This document shows positions 54,783 through 62,988 of a DNA stretch of 64,000 nt, piece after piece. Location of the stretch: positions 62,001 to 126,000 of the forward strand of contig OY282459.1 in the NCBI GenBank assembly GCA_958296285.1. Direction: 5' to 3'. The number at the start of each line of letters is the position of its first letter. The first letter of the stretch is position 1. Source of the stretch: an uncultured Alphaproteobacteria bacterium (GTDB taxonomy: Bacteria; Pseudomonadota; Alphaproteobacteria; JAPOUT01; G958296285). Under the pieces are notes generated by a model that was not told where the DNA came from, searched no databases, and worked only from the letters and a program-made list of their open reading frames with translations. The translations under genes and the position numbers were made by a program.

Positions 54783-56027
54783 ATGAAAATCGCCATTGTG
54801 GGAGCGGGCATTGTCGGCGCTGCCGCCGCCGCGCTCCTCTCGCGCCAAGGGCATCAGGTCGTCCTGATAGAGGCGGAAGAGCCTGCCCGCCATGCCAGTT
54901 TCGCCAATGGCGCTCATCTCTCGGAAGGGGACGCCGAAACATGGCTCTCGCCTGTGAAACTCGCCAAAATCGCCGCGAGAAACATGCTCCCCGCGCCCCC
55001 GATTCGGGTCAGGCTGAGTTTGGACGCGCAGCTCCCCCGCTTCCTGTGGCTCGTCTGCAGGCACGCCGCCAAAAGACCAAGCGATCTGCTGCCGCGCATG
55101 GCGCGCCGAAACGCCCAAATCCTCAGCGCGATGAACGCGCCCGCCCATCTCTATCACCGACAATCAAGCGGCATTCTCCAAATCTTCCGAAGCCGCGCCG
55201 CCATGCGCCGCGCCACCAAGAGACGCCAAACCGCCAAAAGAATCCCGCTCAGCCCCAAAGAATGCGCCGAAATCGCCCCCGGACTGCAGGTCAAGACTCT
55301 CATCGGCGGAGTCCTCTTTCCCGAAGACGCGACAGGGGACGCCCATCTCTTCGCCAACTATCTTGTCAGAATGGCGGAGGAAAACGGCGCGGAAATCTTG
55401 ACGCGCCGCGCCGCCCAAAAACTCGCCGTCAAAAATGGGACAGTCCGCGCCGTCATCACCGAAGGGGGCGCGATTGAAGCCGAGAGAATCGTTCTGGCGC
55501 TGGGCGAGAAGACGGCGGGTTTCGCGTGGAAAAATCTAAAAATCCGAATCCCCATCGCGCCCGCCGCCGGCTATTCGGCGACTCTGCCCGTCCGTCAAGA
55601 GGCGCCGGCGCCCGAAGTCGGGATCACCGATCCCGAAAAGCGAATCGTCATCAGCCGATTGGACGATCAGATCCGAGTCGCCGGGCTTGTGGATATCGGA
55701 CGGCAGGCGCGCCTGCCCGATCCCAAGCGCCTGCGCCAACTGCTCCGCTTCCTTCACGCATACGCGCCGGACGCCGTGGATTTCAACAAGCCCCGCTTCT
55801 GGCGAGGCTTCCGCCCCATGTCGCCGGACGGGCTGCCCCTTCTCGGACGACTGCCCGGCTTCTCAAACCTCTTCATCAATGCCGGACACGGCCATTTGGG
55901 ATGGACGCTCGCCCTCGTCAGCGCCGATCTTTTAAGTCAAAGCCTGAAACTGACAGGCGATCAGGACGAAGACGGTCTTCCTTTGAAAGCGCTCGCGCCG
56001 GATCGCTTCGGCGCGCTCGGCTCGTAA
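54783..56027 (+). CDS. FAD-dependent D-amino-acid dehydrogenase-like oxidoreductase
   Basis: The 414-residue product belongs to the DadA/glycine oxidase group. The N-terminus KIAIVGAGIVGAAAAALLSRQGHQVVLIE binds FAD, a mid-region carries the GAEILTRRAAQKLAVKNG fold, and the C-terminal motif RGFRPMSPDGLPLLGRLPGFSNLFINAGHGHLGWTLA is characteristic of these amine oxidases. The ATG at 54783 gives the canonical Rossmann start. The C-terminus (last about 25 residues) overlaps the 3' end of alkA by 67 bases and may be extended for that reason. Substrate is not assigned; D-amino acids or N-methylated amino acids are typical. Confidence 0.9.
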   Translation: MKIAIVGAGIVGAAAAALLSRQGHQVVLIEAEEPARHASFANGAHLSEGDAETWLSPVKLAKIAARNMLPAPPIRVRLSLDAQLPRFLWLVCRHAAKRPSDLLPRMARRNAQILSAMNAPAHLYHRQSSGILQIFRSRAAMRRATKRRQTAKRIPLSPKECAEIAPGLQVKTLIGGVLFPEDATGDAHLFANYLVRMAEENGAEILTRRAAQKLAVKNGTVRAVITEGGAIEAERIVLALGEKTAGFAWKNLKIRIPIAPAAGYSATLPVRQEAPAPEVGITDPEKRIVISRLDDQIRVAGLVDIGRQARLPDPKRLRQLLRFLHAYAPDAVDFNKPRFWRGFRPMSPDGLPLLGRLPGFSNLFINAGHGHLGWTLALVSADLLSQSLKLTGDQDEDGLPLKALAPDRFGALGS

Positions 56028-56698
56028 AGACTCGCATTTTTCAACTTCCACATCTGCAGCGCCATGTAAGAGCGATAGGGGCGGAAGCGATCGGCGAGGG
56101 AGGGGAGCGAATCCTCGGCGCGACCGCTCAAGCGGCTCAGAGTCCGCCGAACCGCCAAATCCCCTTGGGGCCAAATATCGGGATCCATGCAGTAGAAAAT
56201 CCCGACCATATCCGCCGTCCAAACGCCGATCCCTTTAATCTGAACGAGATGCGCGATGCGCTCCTGATGCGTCATTCCGTTGATTCGCCGCGCCGAGAGA
56301 TAGCCCTCGCTCTTGGCGTCCCGAAGGGCGTAAAGAAAGCCGATCTTGCCGAAGGACAAGCCGAAGCCGCGCAGCGTCTCTTCGCTCGCGCCCCGCAGAT
56401 AAAGAGGCAGGGGGGCGTCCGCTTCCGCCGCGCCATTCTCTAGACGCTCCCATAGACGCCGCGCGACCTTCGCCGACAATTGCTGTCCGACAATCGCGCG
56501 CGCCAAAACGTCAAAGAGCGCGCCGCGACGACGGCGCGGCATCGCCACCGCGCCGGAGACAGTCAGAGCCTCCGGCAAATCCCCGCCCAAAGAGGCGGAC
56601 GCCGCCATAAGATGATCATGCGCCTCCCTGTCGGCGGGGCTGAGACGGGGCGGGCGTGGCGGCGGGGGCGGCGGGGCGTCTTGACGCGGAGGCGGCAC
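55961..56698 (-). CDS. DNA-3-methyladenine glycosylase II family (AlkA-like)
   Basis: The product removes alkylated bases from DNA. It is 245 residues from the ATG at 56698 and has a helix-hairpin-helix (IKGIGVWTADM) with the catalytic aspartate in DPDIWPQGDLAVRR, and the AlkA-like VLARAIVGQQLSAKVARRL near the N-terminal third. The first about 20 residues include the [11 protein letters not shown] translation of the 12-bp palindrome. A shorter start (56608, MAASASLGG) gives a 215-residue protein without that tail. The 3' end overlaps the oxidase gene by 67 bases. Confidence 0.88.
   Translation of the reverse strand: MPPPRQDAPPPPPPRPPRLSPADREAHDHLMAASASLGGDLPEALTVSGAVAMPRRRRGALFDVLARAIVGQQLSAKVARRLWERLENGAAEADAPLPLYLRGASEETLRGFGLSFGKIGFLYALRDAKSEGYLSARRINGMTHQERIAHLVQIKGIGVWTADMVGIFYCMDPDIWPQGDLAVRRTLSRLSGRAEDSLPSLADRFRPYRSYMALQMWKLKNASLYEPSAPKRSGASAFKGRPSSS
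56676..56687. repeat. Single copy of the GCGTCTTGACGC palindrome at the alkA 5' end
   Basis: One copy, again with the G-rich left context GGCGGCGGG seen at the other loci and the same plus-strand orientation. It lies at the start of the alkA reading frame and reads RQDA in that frame. Only one copy is present here, against two at each of the other three loci. Confidence 0.8.
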
Positions 56699-56703
56699 GG
56701 CGG

Positions 56704-57801
56704 TCAGGGACGGAGAAGCGCGCCCAAAAAAGCGCGGACATCTCGCGCCGTGCGATCGGGATCCTCCTCCATCGGGAGATGCCCCAAATCCTCATAGACG
56801 ACAGAGACGGCGTTTGGCAGATCGCGCAGAAACTTCTTGACGACAGCGTGCGGGATCAGACTGTCCTTCTTCCCCCACATGACAAGAGTCGGAACGGTGA
56901 TGCGCCCATTGGGCGGCGGCGGAAGCCTCCGCTCTCCCTGATCGGCGAAGCGGAGCGCGGTGGCGCGGCGCGTGCCTTCGCGCAGATTAAGTTCGTGATA
57001 GCGATCCACCAGCGCTTCCGTCACGACAGGCGAATCGGCATAGGCGTTCCGCACGCCCTCCTCGGTGAAGCGGCGCGCGGAAATATATTGGAAAAGGCGG
57101 CGCATCGGCGCGTAGGAGAGAAGGCGGAAAATGAGCGGCCCGCGATCCTCCGCCCCTTCATCGCGGCGATAGCCTCCGGCGGCGACCAAGATCAGAGCCT
57201 TGACCTTGCGCGGATGCAAAAGCGCGTAGCGCCAAGCGGTCTCGCCGCCCATAGAGTTGCCCCCCAGATAAAAACGCCGCAGCGAGAGTCGCCCCGCCAG
57301 CTGATCCACGAAATCCACGAAAGCCTCTTGGGAATAATCGTCATTGGGAACGCGCCCCGTCAGACCATGGCCGGGCAGATCTATCGTGATGACGCGGTAG
57401 GAATCGCCGAGCGCCCGCGCCCAGCCCTCCCAACTGTGAAGCGATCCGTTGGATCCGTGCAGGAGCAGCAGAGCCGGCGCGTCTCGCTTGCCCTGATCCC
57501 TGATATGGGCGCGCGCGCCGTTGGGGAGAATCAGAAATTGCGAGTCGGCGTTGGCGTATTTGGCGTCAATGCGCGCGGCGGGAATGTCCAAGCGCAGCGT
57601 CAAAAGCGCCGCCGCCCCAATCAGCGCCAAAAACACGATTCCCGCGTAAAAAAGCGCCCGCCGAAGAGAGCGGAAAAATCCGCCCGACCCAGACAGAAAA
57701 GAGAAGCGCGCCCAGCCCATAAGCCGATCGCGGCGAAAAACTTCGCTCATCTTTGTCTTTATTGTTTTCTTCGCTGTTTTTTTCGCGCCGCGCGCCATCA
57801 T
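56704..57801 (-). CDS. Membrane-anchored alpha/beta-hydrolase
   Basis: The 365-residue product has an N-terminal basic region, a hydrophobic segment near residues 49-67 (RRALFYAGIVFLALIGAAALLTL), and an alpha/beta-hydrolase domain with LLLHGSNGSLHSW, nucleophile S in GGNSMGG, and a C-terminal histidine in DLGHLPMEEDP. It may be an esterase or lipase of the periplasmic face. Substrate is unknown. Its start overlaps the thiE stop by 4 bases (ATGA). alkA starts 5 bases downstream. Confidence 0.87.
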   Translation of the reverse strand: MMARGAKKTAKKTIKTKMSEVFRRDRLMGWARFSFLSGSGGFFRSLRRALFYAGIVFLALIGAAALLTLRLDIPAARIDAKYANADSQFLILPNGARAHIRDQGKRDAPALLLLHGSNGSLHSWEGWARALGDSYRVITIDLPGHGLTGRVPNDDYSQEAFVDFVDQLAGRLSLRRFYLGGNSMGGETAWRYALLHPRKVKALILVAAGGYRRDEGAEDRGPLIFRLLSYAPMRRLFQYISARRFTEEGVRNAYADSPVVTEALVDRYHELNLREGTRRATALRFADQGERRLPPPPNGRITVPTLVMWGKKDSLIPHAVVKKFLRDLPNAVSVVYEDLGHLPMEEDPDRTARDVRAFLGALLRP

Positions 57802-58496
57802 GCCCCTCCTGAAGAATCTTTCTCGTGATGCGCCGCGTCCAAAAGCCGATTGAACGCGCGAACCGCTTCCGCCGCCCCGCTCTTATAATCCCACACTCCG
57901 CCGCAAACCGCCAGATAATCCGCGCCGGCGCGAATCAAAGGCGCGGCGTTCTCGGGCGTGATGCCGCCAATCGCCGCCGAAGGGAGAGCCATCTCTTCGC
58001 GGCACCAGCGCAGAATATCAAGAGACGCCCGATGCGAGACCGCCTTCGTTCCGGTCTCGTAAAAAGAGCCGAAGGCGACATAATCCGCGCCCTCCTCGCC
58101 CGCCGCCATCGCCAGCCGCCTTGAGCCATGACAGGTGCGGCCCAAAATATGACCCCGATCCAAATGCCGCCGAGCCTCTTGAACCGTCATATCGTCCTGA
58201 CCAATATGCGCGCCGTCCGCGCCGCACGCCCGAACCAAATCGGGACGATCATTCAGCAAAAAGAGCGCCCCCGCGCCATGCGCGATCGGCGTCAAAATCT
58301 CCGCCGCGCGCGCGATCTCGTCATCCGAAGAGGCCGCCCCCGAAAAAGCCTTCATCCGCAATTGCACAAAAGCCGCGTCCCCCGCCTCCAAAACTTCAGA
58401 GAGACGCGGCGCGAAATCCTCAACCGCGAAAGCGCCGGGCGTGATCAAATAAAGCCTCGCCCTTCTGTTTTTTGCCTCTTTCCTTTTTTCGCGCAT
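57798..58496 (-). CDS. thiE: Thiamine-phosphate synthase ThiE
   Basis: ThiE joins the thiazole and pyrimidine halves of thiamine phosphate. The 232-residue product has a TIM-barrel pattern with NDRPDLVRACGADGAHIGQDD binding substrate phosphate and Mg, and ALPSAAIGGITPENAAPLIRAGAD near the end. The 57-base divergent interval upstream is too short for a full TPP riboswitch, and I see none. It is translated together with the hydrolase gene (4-base overlap). Other thi genes are not in the window. Confidence 0.93.
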   Translation of the reverse strand: MREKRKEAKNRRARLYLITPGAFAVEDFAPRLSEVLEAGDAAFVQLRMKAFSGAASSDDEIARAAEILTPIAHGAGALFLLNDRPDLVRACGADGAHIGQDDMTVQEARRHLDRGHILGRTCHGSRRLAMAAGEEGADYVAFGSFYETGTKAVSHRASLDILRWCREEMALPSAAIGGITPENAAPLIRAGADYLAVCGGVWDYKSGAAEAVRAFNRLLDAAHHEKDSSGGA

Positions 58497-58555
58497 AGTG
58501 CCAAAACCCTCGCAGACTTGCCCAATCTCCTCTCATCATAAACCATTGGCAGACC

Positions 58556-59638
58556 ATGTCCTTTCTTCGCGCCTCGCTTTTTCTGGCCCCGTCTCTCTTT
58601 CTCGGCGCTTGCACCGTGGATATTGGAAGGCTCTTCGCCAACGCCGCCGCCGAGAGCGAGAGCTTTCAAGAAAGCGCCCGAGCGCCAGCGCCCGAAAAGA
58701 CCCTCTTCGCCGGGCCGGCGCAGGGACAAATCATCTCGCTCGTCAGCGAAAGCCCTTTTGGCGTTTATGACATTCTCCAAAAGACCAAAGCCGAGACAGT
58801 CGTGCTGGGCGCGGCGCTCGCCATTCCGCGAACCGAAGAAATCAAGAAGCCCGCCATGATTCTGCTGCACGGATCGGGGGGCCCCGGCGCCAAAGGCGCG
58901 CGATATGCCCGCATCCTCAACGAGATGGGAATCGCCACCCTGAGGCTGGACAGTTTCACCGGACGCGGCGTCAGCAGCACGACAGGGCGGCAAAGTCTCG
59001 TGACGGAAGCCATGATGACGACAGACGCCATTCGCGCGCTCGCCTTTCTGGCGGCGCATCCCGACATAGATCCGAAACGGGTCGGCATTATGGGCTGGTC
59101 TAAAGGCGGCGGGATCGCGCTCTTGACGGCGCTGGAAGAGGTCAACAGCCGCGTCATGGAAAAGACGCCGATGCGCGAAACAATCCGCTTCGCCGCGCAT
59201 CTGGCCTTCTATCCGCCCTGCTTCGTGGATGTCAGCGCGCATCAGCCGACCGGCGCGCCGATTGCCATATTGATCGGCGAGAAAGACCGATGGACGCCGC
59301 CCAAGCCATGCGCCGCCTTCGCCAGACAGTTCCGCGCCAACGGCGCCGCCGTCTCGCTGGAAATCTACGCCGAAGCGGAGCATGATTTTGACAGCAGCAA
59401 ACCGCTGACCGAATATCCCAACGGATATAATTACGCCGGATGCCGCTTCGCCCTCGCCAAAGACGGACAATTGCGCGATCGGAGTTCTGGTCTGCCGCTG
59501 ACGAGCGCCGAGGATTTTCAGAATGCCGTCTCCGCCTGCGCCACGAAAGGCGCATGGGCGGGGCGAAACGCCGAAGCCGCCGAGCGCGCTCTTCTCTCCA
59601 TGAAGCGCTTCCTGCAGGACACGCTCGTGGATTTTTAG
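58556..59638 (+). CDS. Dienelactone-hydrolase-type lipoprotein
   Basis: The 360-residue product has a lipoprotein signal (APSLFLGAC, with the lipidated cysteine near residue 19) and an alpha/beta-hydrolase core with the catalytic serine in GWSKGGG, an acidic residue in LIGEKDRWTP and a histidine in AEHDFDSS. The family includes dienelactone hydrolases and related esterases. The signal places it outside the cytoplasm, on the periplasmic side of a membrane. It is divergent from thiE and convergent with fba over 22 A+T-rich bases that may end transcription in both directions. Confidence 0.86.
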   Translation: MSFLRASLFLAPSLFLGACTVDIGRLFANAAAESESFQESARAPAPEKTLFAGPAQGQIISLVSESPFGVYDILQKTKAETVVLGAALAIPRTEEIKKPAMILLHGSGGPGAKGARYARILNEMGIATLRLDSFTGRGVSSTTGRQSLVTEAMMTTDAIRALAFLAAHPDIDPKRVGIMGWSKGGGIALLTALEEVNSRVMEKTPMRETIRFAAHLAFYPPCFVDVSAHQPTGAPIAILIGEKDRWTPPKPCAAFARQFRANGAAVSLEIYAEAEHDFDSSKPLTEYPNGYNYAGCRFALAKDGQLRDRSSGLPLTSAEDFQNAVSACATKGAWAGRNAEAAERALLSMKRFLQDTLVDF

Positions 59639-59659
59639 AAATTTTAAGTTTTTTATTTT

Positions 59660-60706
59660 TTAAGAGGCGCTCTCTTCCATCTGCGCCGACCATGCGCCCA
59701 TTTGGGCGAGACCGTTCATCTTGGCGCGATGGGAAAAAGCCTCTTGCGCGGCGGCGCGATTGTCGGCGCGTCCGCCCCAAAGCCGCAAAGATGACGTCTG
59801 AAGCGCGCGCCCATAAGAAAAGGTCAGGGGCCAAGGGTGAGCGTCCTGCCGCTTCATCGCGTTGATCGCGTTCAGATGCGCGGTCGCCTCTTCTTCCGAC
59901 TGCCCGCCGGACAAAAACGCCACGCCGCCGACAGAGCGAGGCACGCATGCCGCCAAACAGGAGAGAGTCTTCTCCGCCGCCTCCTCCACGCCCGCCCGCT
60001 GGAAACAATCCGCGCCGGAGACGACCATATTCGGTTTTAGCACCGTCCCCGCCAAATGAACGCCATGCAGCGCCAGAGACTCATAAACGGCGCGAAGAAC
60101 CTCTGATGTGGCGTCAAAGCAGCGCGAAATATCGTGATCGCCGTCCATCAAGATTTCAGGCTCCACGATCGGAACCAGCCCCGCCTCCTGACACAGAGCC
60201 GCGTAGCGCGACAAGGCTTCGGCATTCGCCGCGATCGCCGCCCGACTGGGAAGTTCGTCTCCAATCTTGAGAACGGCGCGCCACTTGGCGAAAACCGCCC
60301 CCAAAGACCGATACTCCTCAAGACGCTCCCGCAAACCGTCCAGCCCATGAGTGATCGGCTCGCGCGGATGAAGACCCAAGGGCGCGACCCCCTTATCCAC
60401 TTTGATCCCGACAAGAGCGCCGGTCTTCGCGATGAGCTCGGCGAGCGGCGTTCCGTCCTCCGAAGACTGCCGCAGAGTCTCGTCAAAGAGAATGACGCCG
60501 GAGATGCGCTCGCGCATCGCCTCTTCGGCGCGAAAGAGAGTCTCGCGCCAGTCGCGGCGCGAAGCCTCGCTGGACGCGACCCCAATCGCCTCAAAGCGCT
60601 TGGCGATCGTCCTGTCGCTCTCATCCGCCGCCAAAATGCCGCGCCCTGCCGAGACCATCCGCGCCGCGATGGTCTCCAAATGAGAGAAATCCCTCTCCGC
60701 CGTCAT
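59660..60706 (-). CDS. Fructose-bisphosphate aldolase, class I
   Basis: Class I aldolases cleave fructose-1,6-bisphosphate through a lysine imine. The 348-residue product has GRGILAADESDRTI (N-terminal substrate-binding segment), DLGVAPL-type VDKGVAPLG, and the imine lysine in GTVLKPNMV, with GGVAFLSGGQSEEEA near the end. It overlaps pgk by 4 bases and completes the tkt-gap-pgk-fba order. This eukaryotic-like class I form is common in alphaproteobacteria. It works in glycolysis or gluconeogenesis. Confidence 0.94.
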   Translation of the reverse strand: MTAERDFSHLETIAARMVSAGRGILAADESDRTIAKRFEAIGVASSEASRRDWRETLFRAEEAMRERISGVILFDETLRQSSEDGTPLAELIAKTGALVGIKVDKGVAPLGLHPREPITHGLDGLRERLEEYRSLGAVFAKWRAVLKIGDELPSRAAIAANAEALSRYAALCQEAGLVPIVEPEILMDGDHDISRCFDATSEVLRAVYESLALHGVHLAGTVLKPNMVVSGADCFQRAGVEEAAEKTLSCLAACVPRSVGGVAFLSGGQSEEEATAHLNAINAMKRQDAHPWPLTFSYGRALQTSSLRLWGGRADNRAAAQEAFSHRAKMNGLAQMGAWSAQMEESAS

Positions 60707-61956
60707 AGACTTCTCCTCCTGCTTTCTTTTCCCAAAGAGAGGCGATTTTCCTCAAGCGCCGCCAGCGCCGGAAGACGCGCCCCGCTCAGCCATTCCAAGA
60801 GCGCGCCGCCCGCCATGGAAAGATGGCTGAAAGCGCCGTCCAACCGAGCGCGTCTGAGGGCGGTCGCCGTCTCGCCGCCCCCCGCCAAGGAAATGAGACC
60901 GGCGCTCCGCGTGCGATCGGCGATATGACGCGCGATCGCCATCGTCCCTTCGGCGAAGCCATGCTCAAAAGCCCCCAGCGGACCATTCCACAGAACCGTC
61001 CGCGTTTTGTCCAACAAAAGCCCAAGCTCCGCCACAGTCTCCGGCCCTATGTCCAGCGCCATCATGTCGGAGGGAATCGCCGATGCCGAGACGGCGCGGG
61101 AGCGGCTCTCATTCAGCGAAGCGGCGACAATCACGTCTCGCGGAATGATCAGACGGCAGCGCGCCTTCGCCGCCGCCGCCTCCACCGATCGCGCCAGCCG
61201 CGCCGCGTCAGGCTCGGCGCGCGAGCGCCCTATCGGATAAGCGCGCGCCTCAAAGAATCCATGCGCCATCGCGCCGCCGACAAAAAGACTGTCCACGCGC
61301 TTCGCCAAATGACGCAAAATCCGAATCTTGTCCGAAATTTTCGCGCCCCCGACAATCGCCATGGAAGGCCGCCGCGCCCCTTCCAAAAAACCTCCGAGCG
61401 CCGACATTTCCGCCTCCATCGCCGCGCCGGCGCAACAGGGCAGAAGGCGCGGCAGAGACTCGGTGGAAGCGTGGGCGCGGTGCGCCGCCGAAAAAGCGTC
61501 ATTGACGTAAAACGACCCCAGCCGCGCCAGCGCCCGCGCGAAAGAGGGAGAGTTCTCCTCCTCGCCGGCATGAAAGCGCGTATTCTCCATCAGAAGGACG
61601 CCGCCGTCTGACAGCGCCGCCATCGCGGATTCCGCCGTCTCGCCCACGCAATCCTCGGCGAAAGCCACCTTATATCCCAGACAATCCGCCAAAAGAGGCG
61701 CGACAGGCGCCAAACTCAAGGACGGGACGCGCGCGCCGCGCGGTCTCCCAAAATGCGACAAAATCCCAATCTTCGCGCCTGCTTCCCGAAGCCGCCGCAG
61801 AGTCTCGCCATGCGCTTTCAGACGCAAATGATCCGTCCCCGGCGTGATGTTCAAATCGGCGCGCAAGAGAACCGCCGCAGACGATAAAGACCCGCCGAGC
61901 CCGCCGCCCCCGCCGCGAAGCAAATCGTCCAATGCGCTGTAATGATAACTCCCCAA
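60703..61956 (-). CDS. pgk: Phosphoglycerate kinase
   Basis: Pgk interconverts 1,3-bisphosphoglycerate and 3-phosphoglycerate with ADP/ATP. The 417-residue product has HFGRPRG and the substrate loop RADLNITP (the usual form is RVDLNVP), GGAKISDKI in the centre, and nucleotide-binding LWNGPLGAFE and the LAGGGETATAL stretch near the C-terminus. A glycine-rich stretch is present near the N-terminus (GGGGGLGGSL). It overlaps fba by 4 bases and follows gap by 19 bases. Length is slightly above the usual 395. Confidence 0.95.
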   Translation of the reverse strand: MGSYHYSALDDLLRGGGGGLGGSLSSAAVLLRADLNITPGTDHLRLKAHGETLRRLREAGAKIGILSHFGRPRGARVPSLSLAPVAPLLADCLGYKVAFAEDCVGETAESAMAALSDGGVLLMENTRFHAGEEENSPSFARALARLGSFYVNDAFSAAHRAHASTESLPRLLPCCAGAAMEAEMSALGGFLEGARRPSMAIVGGAKISDKIRILRHLAKRVDSLFVGGAMAHGFFEARAYPIGRSRAEPDAARLARSVEAAAAKARCRLIIPRDVIVAASLNESRSRAVSASAIPSDMMALDIGPETVAELGLLLDKTRTVLWNGPLGAFEHGFAEGTMAIARHIADRTRSAGLISLAGGGETATALRRARLDGAFSHLSMAGGALLEWLSGARLPALAALEENRLSLGKESRRRSL

Positions 61957-61975
61957 ACCGCCGACCCCCGCCCGC

Positions 61976-62983
61976 TCACGCGCTCAAGAAAGACGCCATA
62001 TCCGCCATGCGATTGGCGAAACCCCATTCATTATCATACCACGCCAAGACTCTCGCCAAAGCCCCTTCCACATGATGCGCGCCTGTGGCGTCATAAATGC
62101 ATGAGCAGCTGTTGTGGTTAAAATCGCTGGAGACAAGGGGCGCGTCCGAGACCCCCAATATGCCGGACAAAGAGCCGGACGCCGCCTGCCGCAGCGATTC
62201 CTCCATCGCCTTCAGATCCAAAATCCGCTTGGGCTGAAAGACCAAATCTATCAGCGAGACATTCGGAGTCGGCACGCGAATTGCCGTCCCGGTGATGCGC
62301 CCCTCCAGCTGCGGCAGAACCAAGCCGATCGCCTTCGCCGCGCCGGTGGAGGTCGGAATCATGGAAAGCGCCGCCGCGCGCGCGCGCCGCAAATCCTGAT
62401 GCGCCAAATCCTGCAGCCGCTGATCGCCTGTATAAGCATGGACGGTCGTCATATGCCCCCGCTCTATGCCGCAAAAATCGTCCAAGACGGAGGCTAGAGG
62501 CGCGAGACAATTGGTCGTGCAGGAGGCGTTGGAAATCACTGTGTCGTCAGGGGCGAGGGAGGCGTGGTTGACGCCATAGACGATGGTCTTGTCGGCGTCA
62601 GGCGAAGGGGCGGAGATCAAGACGCGCTTCGCGCCCGCCGAGAGATGCGCCGCCGCCGCCTCGCGCTTGACGAAGCGCCCTGTGCATTCCAAGACCAAAT
62701 CCATGCCCATCTCGCCCCATGGAAGCGCCGAAGGCTCGGCTTCGGAGAGCGCGCGAATCTTATCCTTCCCGACAGAGATGAAAGAATCCTCCGCCGCGAC
62801 CGTCTCGGCAAGAGCGCCATGCACCGAATCATATTGAAGCAGATAGGCGTTCTCTGTCGCGCCCGCCAAATCGTTGATCGCGGCGACCTCTATTTCGCGA
62901 TAGAGACCGCGCCGCCGCCCCTCCACAATGGCGCGAAGAGTCAGACGGCCAATGCGTCCAAAGCCATTGATGGCGATTCTCAT
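61976..62983 (-). CDS. gap: Glyceraldehyde-3-phosphate dehydrogenase
   Basis: Gap oxidises glyceraldehyde-3-phosphate with NAD(P) and phosphate. The 335-residue product has the Rossmann start INGFGRIGRL, catalytic cysteine in the signature ASCTTNCLAP, and the inorganic-phosphate site SMIPTSTGAAKAIGLVLP. The YDSVHG and NEWGFANRM stretches are normal. It lies 5 bases downstream of tkt on the same strand and 19 bases upstream of pgk, so tkt-gap-pgk-fba is one operon. It is the best-conserved gene of the unit. Confidence 0.97.
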   Translation of the reverse strand: MRIAINGFGRIGRLTLRAIVEGRRRGLYREIEVAAINDLAGATENAYLLQYDSVHGALAETVAAEDSFISVGKDKIRALSEAEPSALPWGEMGMDLVLECTGRFVKREAAAAHLSAGAKRVLISAPSPDADKTIVYGVNHASLAPDDTVISNASCTTNCLAPLASVLDDFCGIERGHMTTVHAYTGDQRLQDLAHQDLRRARAAALSMIPTSTGAAKAIGLVLPQLEGRITGTAIRVPTPNVSLIDLVFQPKRILDLKAMEESLRQAASGSLSGILGVSDAPLVSSDFNHNSCSCIYDATGAHHVEGALARVLAWYDNEWGFANRMADMASFLSA

Positions 62984-62988
62984 CGCCG

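Noticed and set aside
58497..58555. TPP riboswitch in front of thiE
   Set aside because: The 59-base divergent gap is too short for the full aptamer and no thi-box sequence is visible.
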